This document shows positions 5,824-12,961 of a stretch of DNA of 13,230 bases, in pieces (position 1 is the stretch's first letter; every line of letters begins with the position of its first letter). Below the pieces are notes generated by a model. It was not told the DNA's origin, did no database searches, and saw nothing but the letters and a program-made list of their open reading frames with translations. A program made the position numbers and the translations under genes. The stretch is from an uncultured Eubacteriaceae bacterium (GTDB lineage Bacteria; Bacillota; Clostridia; Eubacteriales; Eubacteriaceae), in contig CANQNI010000024.1 of NCBI GenBank assembly GCA_947625175.1, forward strand, positions 1 through 13,230. Reading direction: 5' to 3'.

Positions 5824-6507
5824 ATGAGGATTTATATTCGAAGAAAACTTGAACGTTTAGTGGGTTATCTAGAAATAATTATAGCGATAGCGGTAACTTT
5901 AGTAATCGCTATATGTATTGGTAGTTTTGTAGTTCGAGTTGTTAGTGAACCTTTTGCAATACAGACAGCAGAGCGGTTTTATCAGTTTTTAGATGATGCC
6001 CTATCTCTTATAATAGGGATAGAATTCTTAAAGATGCTTATTATCCCTACATCTGATAATGTTATTGAAACATTACTGTTTGCAGTTTCAAGGCATATTA
6101 TCTTAGATCATGGAACTGATGTAATGATTTTAGGTGTTTTATCGGTAGCTATTTTATTCTTAATCAAAAAGTATTTCCTTAGTGAATTTGATGAAATATC
6201 AAGTTATCACTTTAGAGGATCAACAACAGTTAATTCTGTTAATGCTACTATGCAATCTGATTTAATTCCGGATGAAGCAAATCAATCAATAGGACAATTT
6301 GTAGTTAATAGACTTAAAGAGGAAAACAAACCGGTAGAAAAAGGTTCTAGTATTAATATTGACGGATTCATTATTAGATTAGGAAGTTTAGATAAAATAA
6401 CAGGACTACCAAAGAAAGTTTCAGTTCATCCTACAAATGAAACAGAAGAATCATCAGAAGATTTAAGTATAGTAGATAAAATAAAAAAAATTAGAGAAAA
6501 TAAATAA
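5824..6507 (+). CDS. PsiE-family membrane protein with a C-terminal CorC/HlyC-type domain
   Basis: A 227-residue protein with two parts. Residues about 10-118 are a PsiE-like four-helix membrane domain (helices near 13-39, 56-74, 80-92 and 98-116). ETLLFAVSRHIILDHG (82-97) followed by LGVLSVAILFLIKKY (103-117) aligns with the RLIIVDH core of E. coli PsiE, a phosphate-starvation protein of unknown mechanism. Residues about 131-202 resemble the small transporter-associated CorC_HlyC domain found at the C-terminus of CBS-domain ion transporters: TTVNSVNATM, the SIGQFVVNRLKE helix, GSSINIDGFIIRLGSLD and a final KKVSVHP strand. A charged tail follows. This pairing suggests ion-linked membrane transport or its regulation, as an inference. 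The start has GAAAGG 7 nt upstream, and a strong terminator follows at once, so it is monocistronic. Confidence 0.82.
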   Translation: MRIYIRRKLERLVGYLEIIIAIAVTLVIAICIGSFVVRVVSEPFAIQTAERFYQFLDDALSLIIGIEFLKMLIIPTSDNVIETLLFAVSRHIILDHGTDVMILGVLSVAILFLIKKYFLSEFDEISSYHFRGSTTVNSVNATMQSDLIPDEANQSIGQFVVNRLKEENKPVEKGSSINIDGFIIRLGSLDKITGLPKKVSVHPTNETEESSEDLSIVDKIKKIRENK

Positions 6508-6524
6508 ATTAATTTTATTAATTC

Positions 6525-6568
6525 AAGGTATTTAATAATCTATTTAAATATTAATACCTTTTCTTTTT
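6525..6568 (+). terminator. Intrinsic terminator of the psiE-like gene
   Basis: AAGGTATT (6525-6532) and AATA (6534-6537) pair with TATT (6549-6552) and AATACCTT (6553-6560): a 12-bp stem with one bulged T and an 11-nt loop, followed by TTCTTTTT (6561-6568). It separates the psiE-like gene from the symporter gene. Confidence 0.8.
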
Positions 6569-6580
6569 ATCATTTTTTAA

Positions 6581-6609
6581 TTTAAAAAAGAATTGGTTAA
6601 TCTTATGAT
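6581..6609 (+). promoter_or_regulatory. Predicted promoter of the sodium:solute symporter gene
   Basis: TTTAAA (6581-6586, 4 of 6) is separated by 17 bp from TATGAT (6604-6609, 5 of 6). RNA would start near 6616, just after the upstream terminator, and give a leader of about 35 nt with the SD at 6637-6643. Confidence 0.45.
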
Positions 6610-6650
6610 AGAATTCATTATTGTTATATTTTTTTAAAGAAAGGTTTTAC

Positions 6651-8192
6651 ATGTTTATAAAGATATTATTATTGGTAATTTTCTTTGGAGTAATGCTCTA
6701 TTTTGGTTATTATTTTAGAAATACCGCTCGAAGTGTTAATGATTTTGTTATCGGAGGCCGAGAGGTTGGTCCATGGCTTACTGCATTCTCCTATGGAACC
6801 TCTTATTTTTCAGCTGTTGTTTTTATTGGTTATGCTGGACAATTTGGATGGAAATATGGAATTTCTGCTACTTGGGCAGGTATAGGAAATGCTTTAATTG
6901 GTTCTCTCTTGGCCTGGGTTGTTCTTGGAAGAAGAACTAGAATTTTAACTCAATATTATGATGCAGCAACTATGCCAGAATATTTTGGATTTAGATTTAA
7001 TAATGAAAGTTTAAGATTAGCTGCTTCAGTTATAACTTTTGTTTTTTTAATCCCTTATACTGCTTCTCTTTACAATGGATTATCAAGACTTTTTGGATTA
7101 GCTTTTAATATTGATTATGTCTGGTGTATTGTTCTAATGGCAATTCTAACCGGAATTTATGTTATTGCTGGAGGTTATATGGCTACTGCTATGAATGATT
7201 TTATTCAAGGTGTTATTATGATCTTCGGTATTATTGCTGTAGTTTGGGCAGTTTTAAGCATTAATGGCGGCTTTATGACAGCTTTAGATACTTTATCCAG
7301 AGTCAATGATCCAGAAGTTTCTAATCAACTCGGTGCATTTACTTCATTTTTTGGACCTGATCCAATAAACTTACTAGGAGTTGTTCTATTAACTTCTTTA
7401 GGAACCTGGGGATTACCTCAAATGGTTAGTAAGTTTTATGCTATTAAAGATGAAGATGCTATTAATAAAGGGATGATAATTTCCACAATTTTTGCTTTTA
7501 TAGTTGCTGGTGGTAGTTATTTCTTAGGTGGATTTGGTCGTTTATATAGTAATTCTATTGATATTGCTACTGATGGATATGATGCGATAGTTCCAACAAT
7601 GGTTTCTGGCCTTCCTGATTTCTTAATTGCTATTATCGTTATTTTAGTCTTATCAGCTTCTATGTCTACTCTATCTGCTTTAGTATTAACTTCAAGTTCA
7701 ACTCTAACACTAGACTTTATTAAAGGTAATTTCATAAAAAATATGGATGAGAAACAGCAAATCATTTGGATAAGAAGTTTAATTGTCTTATTTATTGCTA
7801 TTTCATCATTTTTAGCAATTATTCAATATAGAAGTAGTGTTACTTTTATAGCCCAGTTAATGGGAATTTCATGGGGCGCTTTAGCTGGTGCTTTTCTTGG
7901 TCCGTTTATGTGGTCCTTATATTCAAAACGCATTACAGCTGCCTCTTGTTGGGTTAGTTTCATTTTTTCAGTAGTAGTTATGGTTGCTAATATAATTGTT
8001 CCTTCAATTTTTCCAACCTTACTTAAGAGTCCTATAAATTGTGGTGTTTTCTGTATGATAGTAAGCATAATCATAACCCCAATTGTTAGTCTCTTTACAA
8101 AAGCTCCTAATCAAAAAGAATTAGATAAAGCCTTTAGTGCATATAGAAAGAAAGTTCTAGTTGAAATTAAAGACGATTTAGGAAGAGAATAA
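6651..8192 (+). CDS. Sodium:solute symporter (SSS family), substrate unknown
   Basis: Inner-membrane LeuT-fold transporter of 513 residues with about 13 hydrophobic helices, coupling Na+ entry to uptake of a small solute. Signatures (numbered from ATG 6651) are FVIGGREVGPWLTAFSYGTSYFSA (about 32-54, helix 1-2 region), GGYMATAMNDFIQGVIMI (174-191), GTWGLPQMVSKFYAIKDE (251-268), and SASMSTLSALVLTSSS (335-350). The last carries the Ser-Thr pair that lines the Na2 site in PutP-like members. It resembles the broad PutP/PanF-type branch, but the sequence alone does not fix the substrate; proline, pantothenate or an organic acid are all possible. I chose ATG 6651 because AAAGAAAGG precedes it at the right distance; an in-frame TTG at 6621 has no SD. 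It is flanked by terminators on both sides and so is transcribed alone. Confidence 0.9.
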   Translation: MFIKILLLVIFFGVMLYFGYYFRNTARSVNDFVIGGREVGPWLTAFSYGTSYFSAVVFIGYAGQFGWKYGISATWAGIGNALIGSLLAWVVLGRRTRILTQYYDAATMPEYFGFRFNNESLRLAASVITFVFLIPYTASLYNGLSRLFGLAFNIDYVWCIVLMAILTGIYVIAGGYMATAMNDFIQGVIMIFGIIAVVWAVLSINGGFMTALDTLSRVNDPEVSNQLGAFTSFFGPDPINLLGVVLLTSLGTWGLPQMVSKFYAIKDEDAINKGMIISTIFAFIVAGGSYFLGGFGRLYSNSIDIATDGYDAIVPTMVSGLPDFLIAIIVILVLSASMSTLSALVLTSSSTLTLDFIKGNFIKNMDEKQQIIWIRSLIVLFIAISSFLAIIQYRSSVTFIAQLMGISWGALAGAFLGPFMWSLYSKRITAASCWVSFIFSVVVMVANIIVPSIFPTLLKSPINCGVFCMIVSIIITPIVSLFTKAPNQKELDKAFSAYRKKVLVEIKDDLGRE

Positions 8193-8196
8193 TTCT

Positions 8197-8221
8197 AAAC
8201 TGATTTATGGATCAGTTTTTT
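8197..8221 (+). terminator. Intrinsic terminator of the symporter gene
   Basis: AAACTGAT (8197-8204) pairs with ATCAGTTT (8211-8218) around a 6-nt loop, and a T run continues to 8221. It begins five bases after the symporter stop codon. Confidence 0.82.
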
Positions 8222-8224
8222 AAT

Positions 8225-8261
8225 AAAAAAGGATAAACCAATTCGGTTTATCCAATTTTTT
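8225..8261. terminator. Bidirectional terminator between convergent genes
   Basis: GGATAAACC (8231-8239) and GGTTTATCC (8245-8253) form a perfect 9-bp stem with an AATTC loop. Six A precede it (8225-8230) and six T follow it (8256-8261), so it can stop transcription from either side. It serves the minus-strand S11-like gene, whose stop codon is at 8262-8264, and acts as a second stop for the symporter transcript. Confidence 0.85.
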
Positions 8262-9953
8262 CTATAGGACACTCCTATATTGAACTTGAGACTTTCTTTT
8301 TTGAGCTAAAGCTTGTCTCTTTTTTCTTTTTCGAGCCCTTTGTCTCTGTAAAACCCGTCTACGGTTTCTAACATAAATTAAACGCCATACGATTAAGAGA
8401 ATAATTGTTATTAATACAAACCATATTAAAAAGGTTAAAACAGAATCTATCCATGTTTTAACTTTAGCTTTGGTAGAACTATAAAGAGGAATAAGTCTTT
8501 TAAGTTCTCCTTTACTAATTTCTAATTGTCCTACTTGGGTTCCAGGCTCAACGGATTGAACTAAAGTTAAATTATCATTATTTTGATTAGCAATATCTTT
8601 ATTCCAGATGATATTAGTTTTTATATTTTCCTGTTCATCTTTTGGAACATAGACTTTTACTGGTGAATTAGCAGTAATATCCAAATTTTTCTTAGAAAAC
8701 AGACTTGTGTTATCCAGACTAAAGGTCCCAAAATTACCACTTTCATCAGCTAAAGTTTTAAAGACATAATTTTGTTTTAAATCATTTGAAATAGAATTAA
8801 TTTCGTTAGCTAAATTATTAGAACTATTCCCAGTTAAACAGCCAATAATTTTTGCATCATTTACATCTGATTCAAAAGCTATAATTGAATAATCATTATC
8901 TAAATTTGCTATATAAGCAATTTTATTAGCTGATGAATTATTAAGTGTTATATTTTTCTCCAGATTTTGTTCAGAACTTTCTTTTTCTGTATTTTCTGTG
9001 TCCTGCTGAATTAAGCTTTCCTGTTGATCTGTTTCATTATCGATTATTCCAGAATCAGTGATCTCTTCTTTACTATTTTTATCTTGGAGAATTTCTTCAT
9101 CTTGAGTATTACTATCTTCTTCAGTTTTATTTTGTGTATCTGTTTTTGCTGTTAATAAAGGTAAAAATTGATTCTTAATCGGAATAGTTGGTGTTTCTAT
9201 TTTTATATTAGTACTAGCTGATTCAGTTATTTGATTATTTTTAGAAGATTCCTGTTCTTGAGTTGTTATATCAGTTTCAGATTCTTCTGGTTCTTGTACC
9301 TTAACATTGCTTAATTTAATTGTATAATCAGTTGAACTTAAAATTCTTTTAACAGTTTCATTATTAAATAGGTTTTGAGTTAAAATTGCTAAATCTTGAA
9401 TAGTACTATAATTATTTTCTTCATCATAACCAACAGGATTAGTAAAATTGGTATTGATTAAACCAATTTCTTTAGCTTTTTCATTCATTTTTTTAACAAA
9501 GGTTTCTGTTCCTTTTATTCCATCCCCCTTTGTTTCATTTAAAAGTTTAAGTCCAATATTATTAGCTAAAACTGTAGCTCCGTCGTAGCTTCCATTTAGT
9601 AAAATTGAATATAGTAAATCCTGGTAGGTTACTTCTTGTCCTTCTTCAAATCCTGTTATATTAATATCATTTGATAAATCATTGACTTCACTACCAACAG
9701 TTACTTTTCCACTTAATTGAGTTCCAATTACATCTAAAGAAACTAATACAGTCATCAGCTGATTCATTTCAGCAGGATTTATCTTCTCTTCCCCACCCTG
9801 GTTTAATATAGTATCCTGACTATTATTTTCAATTAGAAAAGCACTTTCTCCCTCAGGTAGTTCAATTGATTTACCGAAAACAATGCTTATACTAGTGTTT
9901 ATATAGATTAACAATATTAAAACACTTACTAAAATGAACTTTTTCTTTTTCAT
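8262..9953 (-). CDS. D-alanyl-D-alanine carboxypeptidase (peptidase S11)-fold protein with all catalytic motifs lost
   Basis: A 563-residue envelope protein. Residues 1-27 are a signal peptide (MKKKK, then hydrophobic). Residues 35-215 follow the S11 (DacA/DacF) fold: SAFLIENNSQDTIL, NPAEMNQLMTVLVSLD, GQEVTYQDLLYSILL, FVKKMNEKAKEIGLINTNFTNPVGYD and NYSTIQDLAIL. Active enzymes trim the terminal D-Ala of peptidoglycan. Here SxxK reads EMNQ (Glu62, Gln65), SxN reads GSY (Gly121, Tyr123), and KTG is absent, its place taken by a Gln/Glu/Thr-rich insert (about 220-335). Carboxypeptidase activity is therefore very unlikely. After about 430 comes a beta-rich segment like the PBP5 C-terminal domain, then a membrane helix (505-526) and a 35-residue tail with 16 Arg/Lys and no acidic residue. 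The intact frame argues for a maintained non-enzymatic role. AAGAGA precedes the ATG; the gene appears monocistronic. Confidence 0.88.
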   Translation of the reverse strand: MKKKKFILVSVLILLIYINTSISIVFGKSIELPEGESAFLIENNSQDTILNQGGEEKINPAEMNQLMTVLVSLDVIGTQLSGKVTVGSEVNDLSNDINITGFEEGQEVTYQDLLYSILLNGSYDGATVLANNIGLKLLNETKGDGIKGTETFVKKMNEKAKEIGLINTNFTNPVGYDEENNYSTIQDLAILTQNLFNNETVKRILSSTDYTIKLSNVKVQEPEESETDITTQEQESSKNNQITESASTNIKIETPTIPIKNQFLPLLTAKTDTQNKTEEDSNTQDEEILQDKNSKEEITDSGIIDNETDQQESLIQQDTENTEKESSEQNLEKNITLNNSSANKIAYIANLDNDYSIIAFESDVNDAKIIGCLTGNSSNNLANEINSISNDLKQNYVFKTLADESGNFGTFSLDNTSLFSKKNLDITANSPVKVYVPKDEQENIKTNIIWNKDIANQNNDNLTLVQSVEPGTQVGQLEISKGELKRLIPLYSSTKAKVKTWIDSVLTFLIWFVLITIILLIVWRLIYVRNRRRVLQRQRARKRKKRQALAQKRKSQVQYRSVL

Positions 9954-9980
9954 AATTATCTCTTAAATCGTATTCGCTAA

Positions 9981-10016
9981 GGATAGTATCATAATGATGT
10001 ATCCGAATTTTTTCGA
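9981..10016 (-). promoter_or_regulatory. Predicted promoter of the S11-fold gene with a dyad over the -10
   Basis: On the minus strand TCGAAA (10011-10016, 4 of 6) lies 17 bp before TATGAT (9988-9993, 5 of 6). RNA would start near 9981, about 28 nt before the ATG. A dyad covers the -10: ATCAT-A-ATGAT (9988-9998), flanked by GGATA (9981-9985) and TATCC (10000-10004). Its centre loop is too short for an RNA hairpin, so a protein-binding operator is more likely than a terminator. Confidence 0.5.
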
Positions 10017-10170
10017 ATTTGTATTATTAAAAATTAAAAAATAAAAGAAAACTTAATAATAAATAATAAGACAAGAAAAAATAATAGAATAAATTAAGAT
10101 AAAATTTCTTTAAGATATAAAAATTAAATTTATTAGATTTTGAATAACGAAATGTAATAATAATTAAGAG

Positions 10171-10210
10171 AAAAGAAAACTGACTTAGTTAGATAATTAA
10201 CCAAGTCAGT
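10171..10210 (-). terminator. Intrinsic terminator of ppdK
   Basis: ACTGACTT (10179-10186) pairs with AAGTCAGT (10203-10210). After one A/C mismatch, GTTA (10188-10191) pairs with TAAC (10198-10201) around a 6-nt loop. On the minus strand it follows the ppdK stop by 13 nt and leads into TTTCTTTT. The AT-rich stretch from about 10020 to 10170 shows nothing else I can support. Confidence 0.82.
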
Positions 10211-10223
10211 AGATTTACAATAA

Positions 10224-12854
10224 TTAATCTTCAGTATTTTCTACAGCTGCTTGTGCTGCTGCCAGACGAGCGATAGGAACTCTAAATGGTGAGCAGGAAA
10301 CATAATCAAGACCTACTTTATCAAAGAATTTAATTGAGTTAGGATCTCCACCGTGTTCACCACAAACTCCCATATGAATTTCTTCATTACCCTGATGACC
10401 TAATTTAACACCGGTTTCAACTAATTGTCCAACACCTTCCTGATCGATTGAAGCGAATGGATCTACCTGATAGAATCCTTTTTCTTTATATTCTTCAATA
10501 AATTTACCAGCATCGTCTCTAGAATAACCAAAGGTCATTTGAGTTAAGTCATTAGTCCCAAAAGAGAAGAAATCAGCATCTTCAGCAATTTTATCAGCAA
10601 TAAGAGCAGCTCTTGGAATTTCAATCATTGTACCGACTTTATATTCGATATCACTACCCTTTTCTTTTTTAACTTCTTCAGCTGTTTCAATTACTGTTTG
10701 TTTGGCATCTTCTAATTCTTCAGTCATACCTACTAGCGGGATCATGATTTCTGGTTGAATATCAGCACCAGTTTCTTCAGCAACTTCAATAGCTGCTTCC
10801 ATGATAGCTCTAGTTTGCATAGCTGCAATTTCAGGATAAGTTATAGCTAGACGAACTCCTCTATGACCAAGCATAGGGTTAAATTCGTGTAAAGAATCGA
10901 TATTAGCTTTCATTTCTTCAACGGTCATTCCCATATCATTTGCTAATGCTTCGATATCTTCTTCTTCAGTTGGTAGGAATTCATGTAAAGGTGGGTCCAG
11001 TAAACGAATTGTTATTGGTTTTTCCTTCATGATTTCATACATACCTTTGAAGTCTTCCTTTTGCATTGGTTCAAGTTCTTCTAAATATTTTTCTCTAGTT
11101 TCTTTATCTGGAGATAAAATCATACGACGAACAGCTGGAATTCTTTCTTCATCAAAGAACATATGTTCTGTACGACAAAGTCCAATACCTTCTGCCCCAA
11201 AGTCTAGAGCCTGTTGAGCGTCTCTAGGTGAATCAGCATTTGTTCTGATCTTGAGATTTCTGATTTCATCAGCCCAATCCATGATTGTACCAAAGTTTCC
11301 GGATAATTCTGGAGCCACTGTTTTAATTGAACCATCATAAACTTTTCCGGTAGTACCATCAATAGAAATAAAATCACCTTCTTTATAAACCTTATCACCA
11401 GCAGTCATTGTTTTATTATCTTCATCAACAACTATTTCTTCAACACCGGCTACGCAGCAAGTACCCATACCACGAGCAACAACAGCAGCATGAGAGGTCA
11501 TACCACCACGAGAGGTAAGAATACCATTAGAAGCGTGCATACCTTCAATGTCTTCAGGTGAAGTTTCTTTACGAACTAGAATAACATCTTCTCCATTTTC
11601 AGCAGCTTCTTTAGCTTCATCAGCTGTAAAATAAATTTTACCAGTTCCAGCTCCGGGTGAAGCAGCTAAACCTTCAGCTATAACAATACCTTCTTTTAAT
11701 GCTTCTTCATCAAAAGTTGGATGTAGTAACTGATCTAGGGCTTTAGCTTCGATTCTGGTCATAGCTTCTTCTTTAGTAATAGAACCGTCATTAACCATAT
11801 CAACAGCAATCTGTAAAGCAGCCGGAGCAGTTCTCTTACCATTACGGGTTTGAAGCATAAATAAACGACCATCATCAATTGTGAATTCCATGTCCTGCAT
11901 ATCTTTATAATGATCTTCAAGTTTTTGTGCTGTTTCAGCAAACTGATCATAGATTTCAGGCATTTCTTCTTTTAAACGATCTATCGGTTCTGGTGTTCTA
12001 ATACCAGCAACAACGTCTTCACCTTGAGCGTTGATGAGATATTCACCATATAATTTATTTTCACCAGTAGCAGGGTTTCTTGTAAAGGCAACACCAGTAC
12101 CAGAATTGTCACCCATATTACCAAATACCATACTTTGAACATTAACAGCAGTACCGTAATCGTGTGGAATTTCATTTAAATTACGATAAGCAATAGCTCT
12201 TGGATTATTCCATGATTTAAATACGGCTTCAACAGCTTTCATTAATTGTTCTTTAGGTTCTACTGGGAATTCTTCTCCAGTTTCTTCTTTAACAATAGCT
12301 TTATAACGGTCGACAACTTCCTTTAAATCATCAACGGTTAATTCTGTATCATATTCATATCCTTCACGTTCTTTAATATCATCAAGAACAGCTTCAAATT
12401 TATTTTTATCTATTTCCTGAACAACATCACCAAACATTTGAATAAAACGACGATAAGAATCCCAAGCGAATCTTGGATTTCCTGATTTTTTAGCTAAAGC
12501 TTCAACGGTAGTATTATTTAAACCTAAATTTAAAATGGTATCCATCATACCAGGCATAGAAATTCTAGCACCTGAACGAACAGATACGAGTAATGGATTT
12601 TCTTCATCGCCGAAACTCTTTCCAGAGATTTCGTTTAGTTTTTGCATACTTTCTTCAATCTGTTCGACCATTTCATCGGATAAAGTATTATCTTTATCAA
12701 TATAGTCTAAACAAGCTTCCGTTGTTACAGTAAAACCTTGTGGTACTGGTAAACCCAGATTGGTCATTTCAGCAAGGTTAGCCCCTTTACCACCAAGTAG
12801 ATTTCTCTGATCAGCGTTTCCTTCGCTGAACATATAAACCCATTTTTTTGACAT
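10224..12854 (-). CDS. ppdK: Pyruvate, phosphate dikinase
   Basis: Cytoplasmic enzyme that reversibly converts ATP, phosphate and pyruvate to AMP, PPi and phosphoenolpyruvate; in anaerobes it often runs in the glycolytic direction with PPi. At 876 residues it has normal bacterial length and three domains: N-terminal ATP-grasp (about 1-340, with LLGGKGANLAEM at 19-30 and SVRSGARISMPGMMDTILNLG at 91-111), the swivelling phosphohistidine domain (about 390-510) with His455 in GGMTSHAAVVARGMG, and the C-terminal PEP/pyruvate TIM barrel. Arg561, Arg617, Glu745, Asn768 and Cys831 fall at the same numbers as the active-site residues of the Clostridium symbiosum enzyme. The start is secure: GGAGGT (12859-12864) lies 4 nt before the ATG. 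Codon choice looks richer in G/C than the neighbours, fitting high expression. No PPDK regulatory protein gene is adjacent. A hairpin terminator follows. Confidence 0.98.
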   Translation of the reverse strand: MSKKWVYMFSEGNADQRNLLGGKGANLAEMTNLGLPVPQGFTVTTEACLDYIDKDNTLSDEMVEQIEESMQKLNEISGKSFGDEENPLLVSVRSGARISMPGMMDTILNLGLNNTTVEALAKKSGNPRFAWDSYRRFIQMFGDVVQEIDKNKFEAVLDDIKEREGYEYDTELTVDDLKEVVDRYKAIVKEETGEEFPVEPKEQLMKAVEAVFKSWNNPRAIAYRNLNEIPHDYGTAVNVQSMVFGNMGDNSGTGVAFTRNPATGENKLYGEYLINAQGEDVVAGIRTPEPIDRLKEEMPEIYDQFAETAQKLEDHYKDMQDMEFTIDDGRLFMLQTRNGKRTAPAALQIAVDMVNDGSITKEEAMTRIEAKALDQLLHPTFDEEALKEGIVIAEGLAASPGAGTGKIYFTADEAKEAAENGEDVILVRKETSPEDIEGMHASNGILTSRGGMTSHAAVVARGMGTCCVAGVEEIVVDEDNKTMTAGDKVYKEGDFISIDGTTGKVYDGSIKTVAPELSGNFGTIMDWADEIRNLKIRTNADSPRDAQQALDFGAEGIGLCRTEHMFFDEERIPAVRRMILSPDKETREKYLEELEPMQKEDFKGMYEIMKEKPITIRLLDPPLHEFLPTEEEDIEALANDMGMTVEEMKANIDSLHEFNPMLGHRGVRLAITYPEIAAMQTRAIMEAAIEVAEETGADIQPEIMIPLVGMTEELEDAKQTVIETAEEVKKEKGSDIEYKVGTMIEIPRAALIADKIAEDADFFSFGTNDLTQMTFGYSRDDAGKFIEEYKEKGFYQVDPFASIDQEGVGQLVETGVKLGHQGNEEIHMGVCGEHGGDPNSIKFFDKVGLDYVSCSPFRVPIARLAAAQAAVENTED

Positions 12855-12905
12855 TCATACCTCCAATAAATATGATTCAAGTATATTCTAATTTAGTCAA
12901 TCGTT

Positions 12906-12914
12906 AGTATACCA
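12906..12914 (-). promoter_or_regulatory. Possible extended -10 promoter of ppdK
   Basis: On the minus strand the sequence TGG-TATACT (12906-12914) is a good extended -10 element, with no convincing -35 at 16-18 bp. RNA would start near 12899, giving a leader of about 45 nt. No clear terminator separates ppdK from the upstream ABC transporter gene, so readthrough from that gene across the 107-bp gap is also possible. Confidence 0.4.
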
Positions 12915-12961
12915 TAATGAAAAAAAATAAATGTAGATAAAATCTTGATTTATTAATTAGT

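Noticed and set aside
6621..6650. Upstream in-frame TTG start for the symporter, adding 10 residues
   Set aside because: The ATG at 6651 has AAAGAAAGG at proper spacing and the protein then begins directly with the first membrane helix; the TTG has no SD and lies close to the predicted transcription start.
6703..8074. Open frames of 60-83 codons overlapping the symporter (6703-6885 plus, 7517-7765 minus, 7823-8074 minus)
   Set aside because: They lie wholly inside a strongly supported gene, have no SD and no recognisable sequence; they are by-products of its codon use.
320..9953. Treating the two motif-less wall-enzyme homologues as pseudogenes or sequencing errors
   Set aside because: Both frames are long and intact with signal or membrane segments. 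The catalytic positions changed by multi-base codon differences at several separate sites, which errors would not produce.
11029..12175. Open frames of 62-64 codons overlapping ppdK (11029-11217 plus, 11204-11398, 11759-11950 and 11981-12175 minus)
   Set aside because: All are inside ppdK, whose every active-site residue is accounted for; no independent signals.
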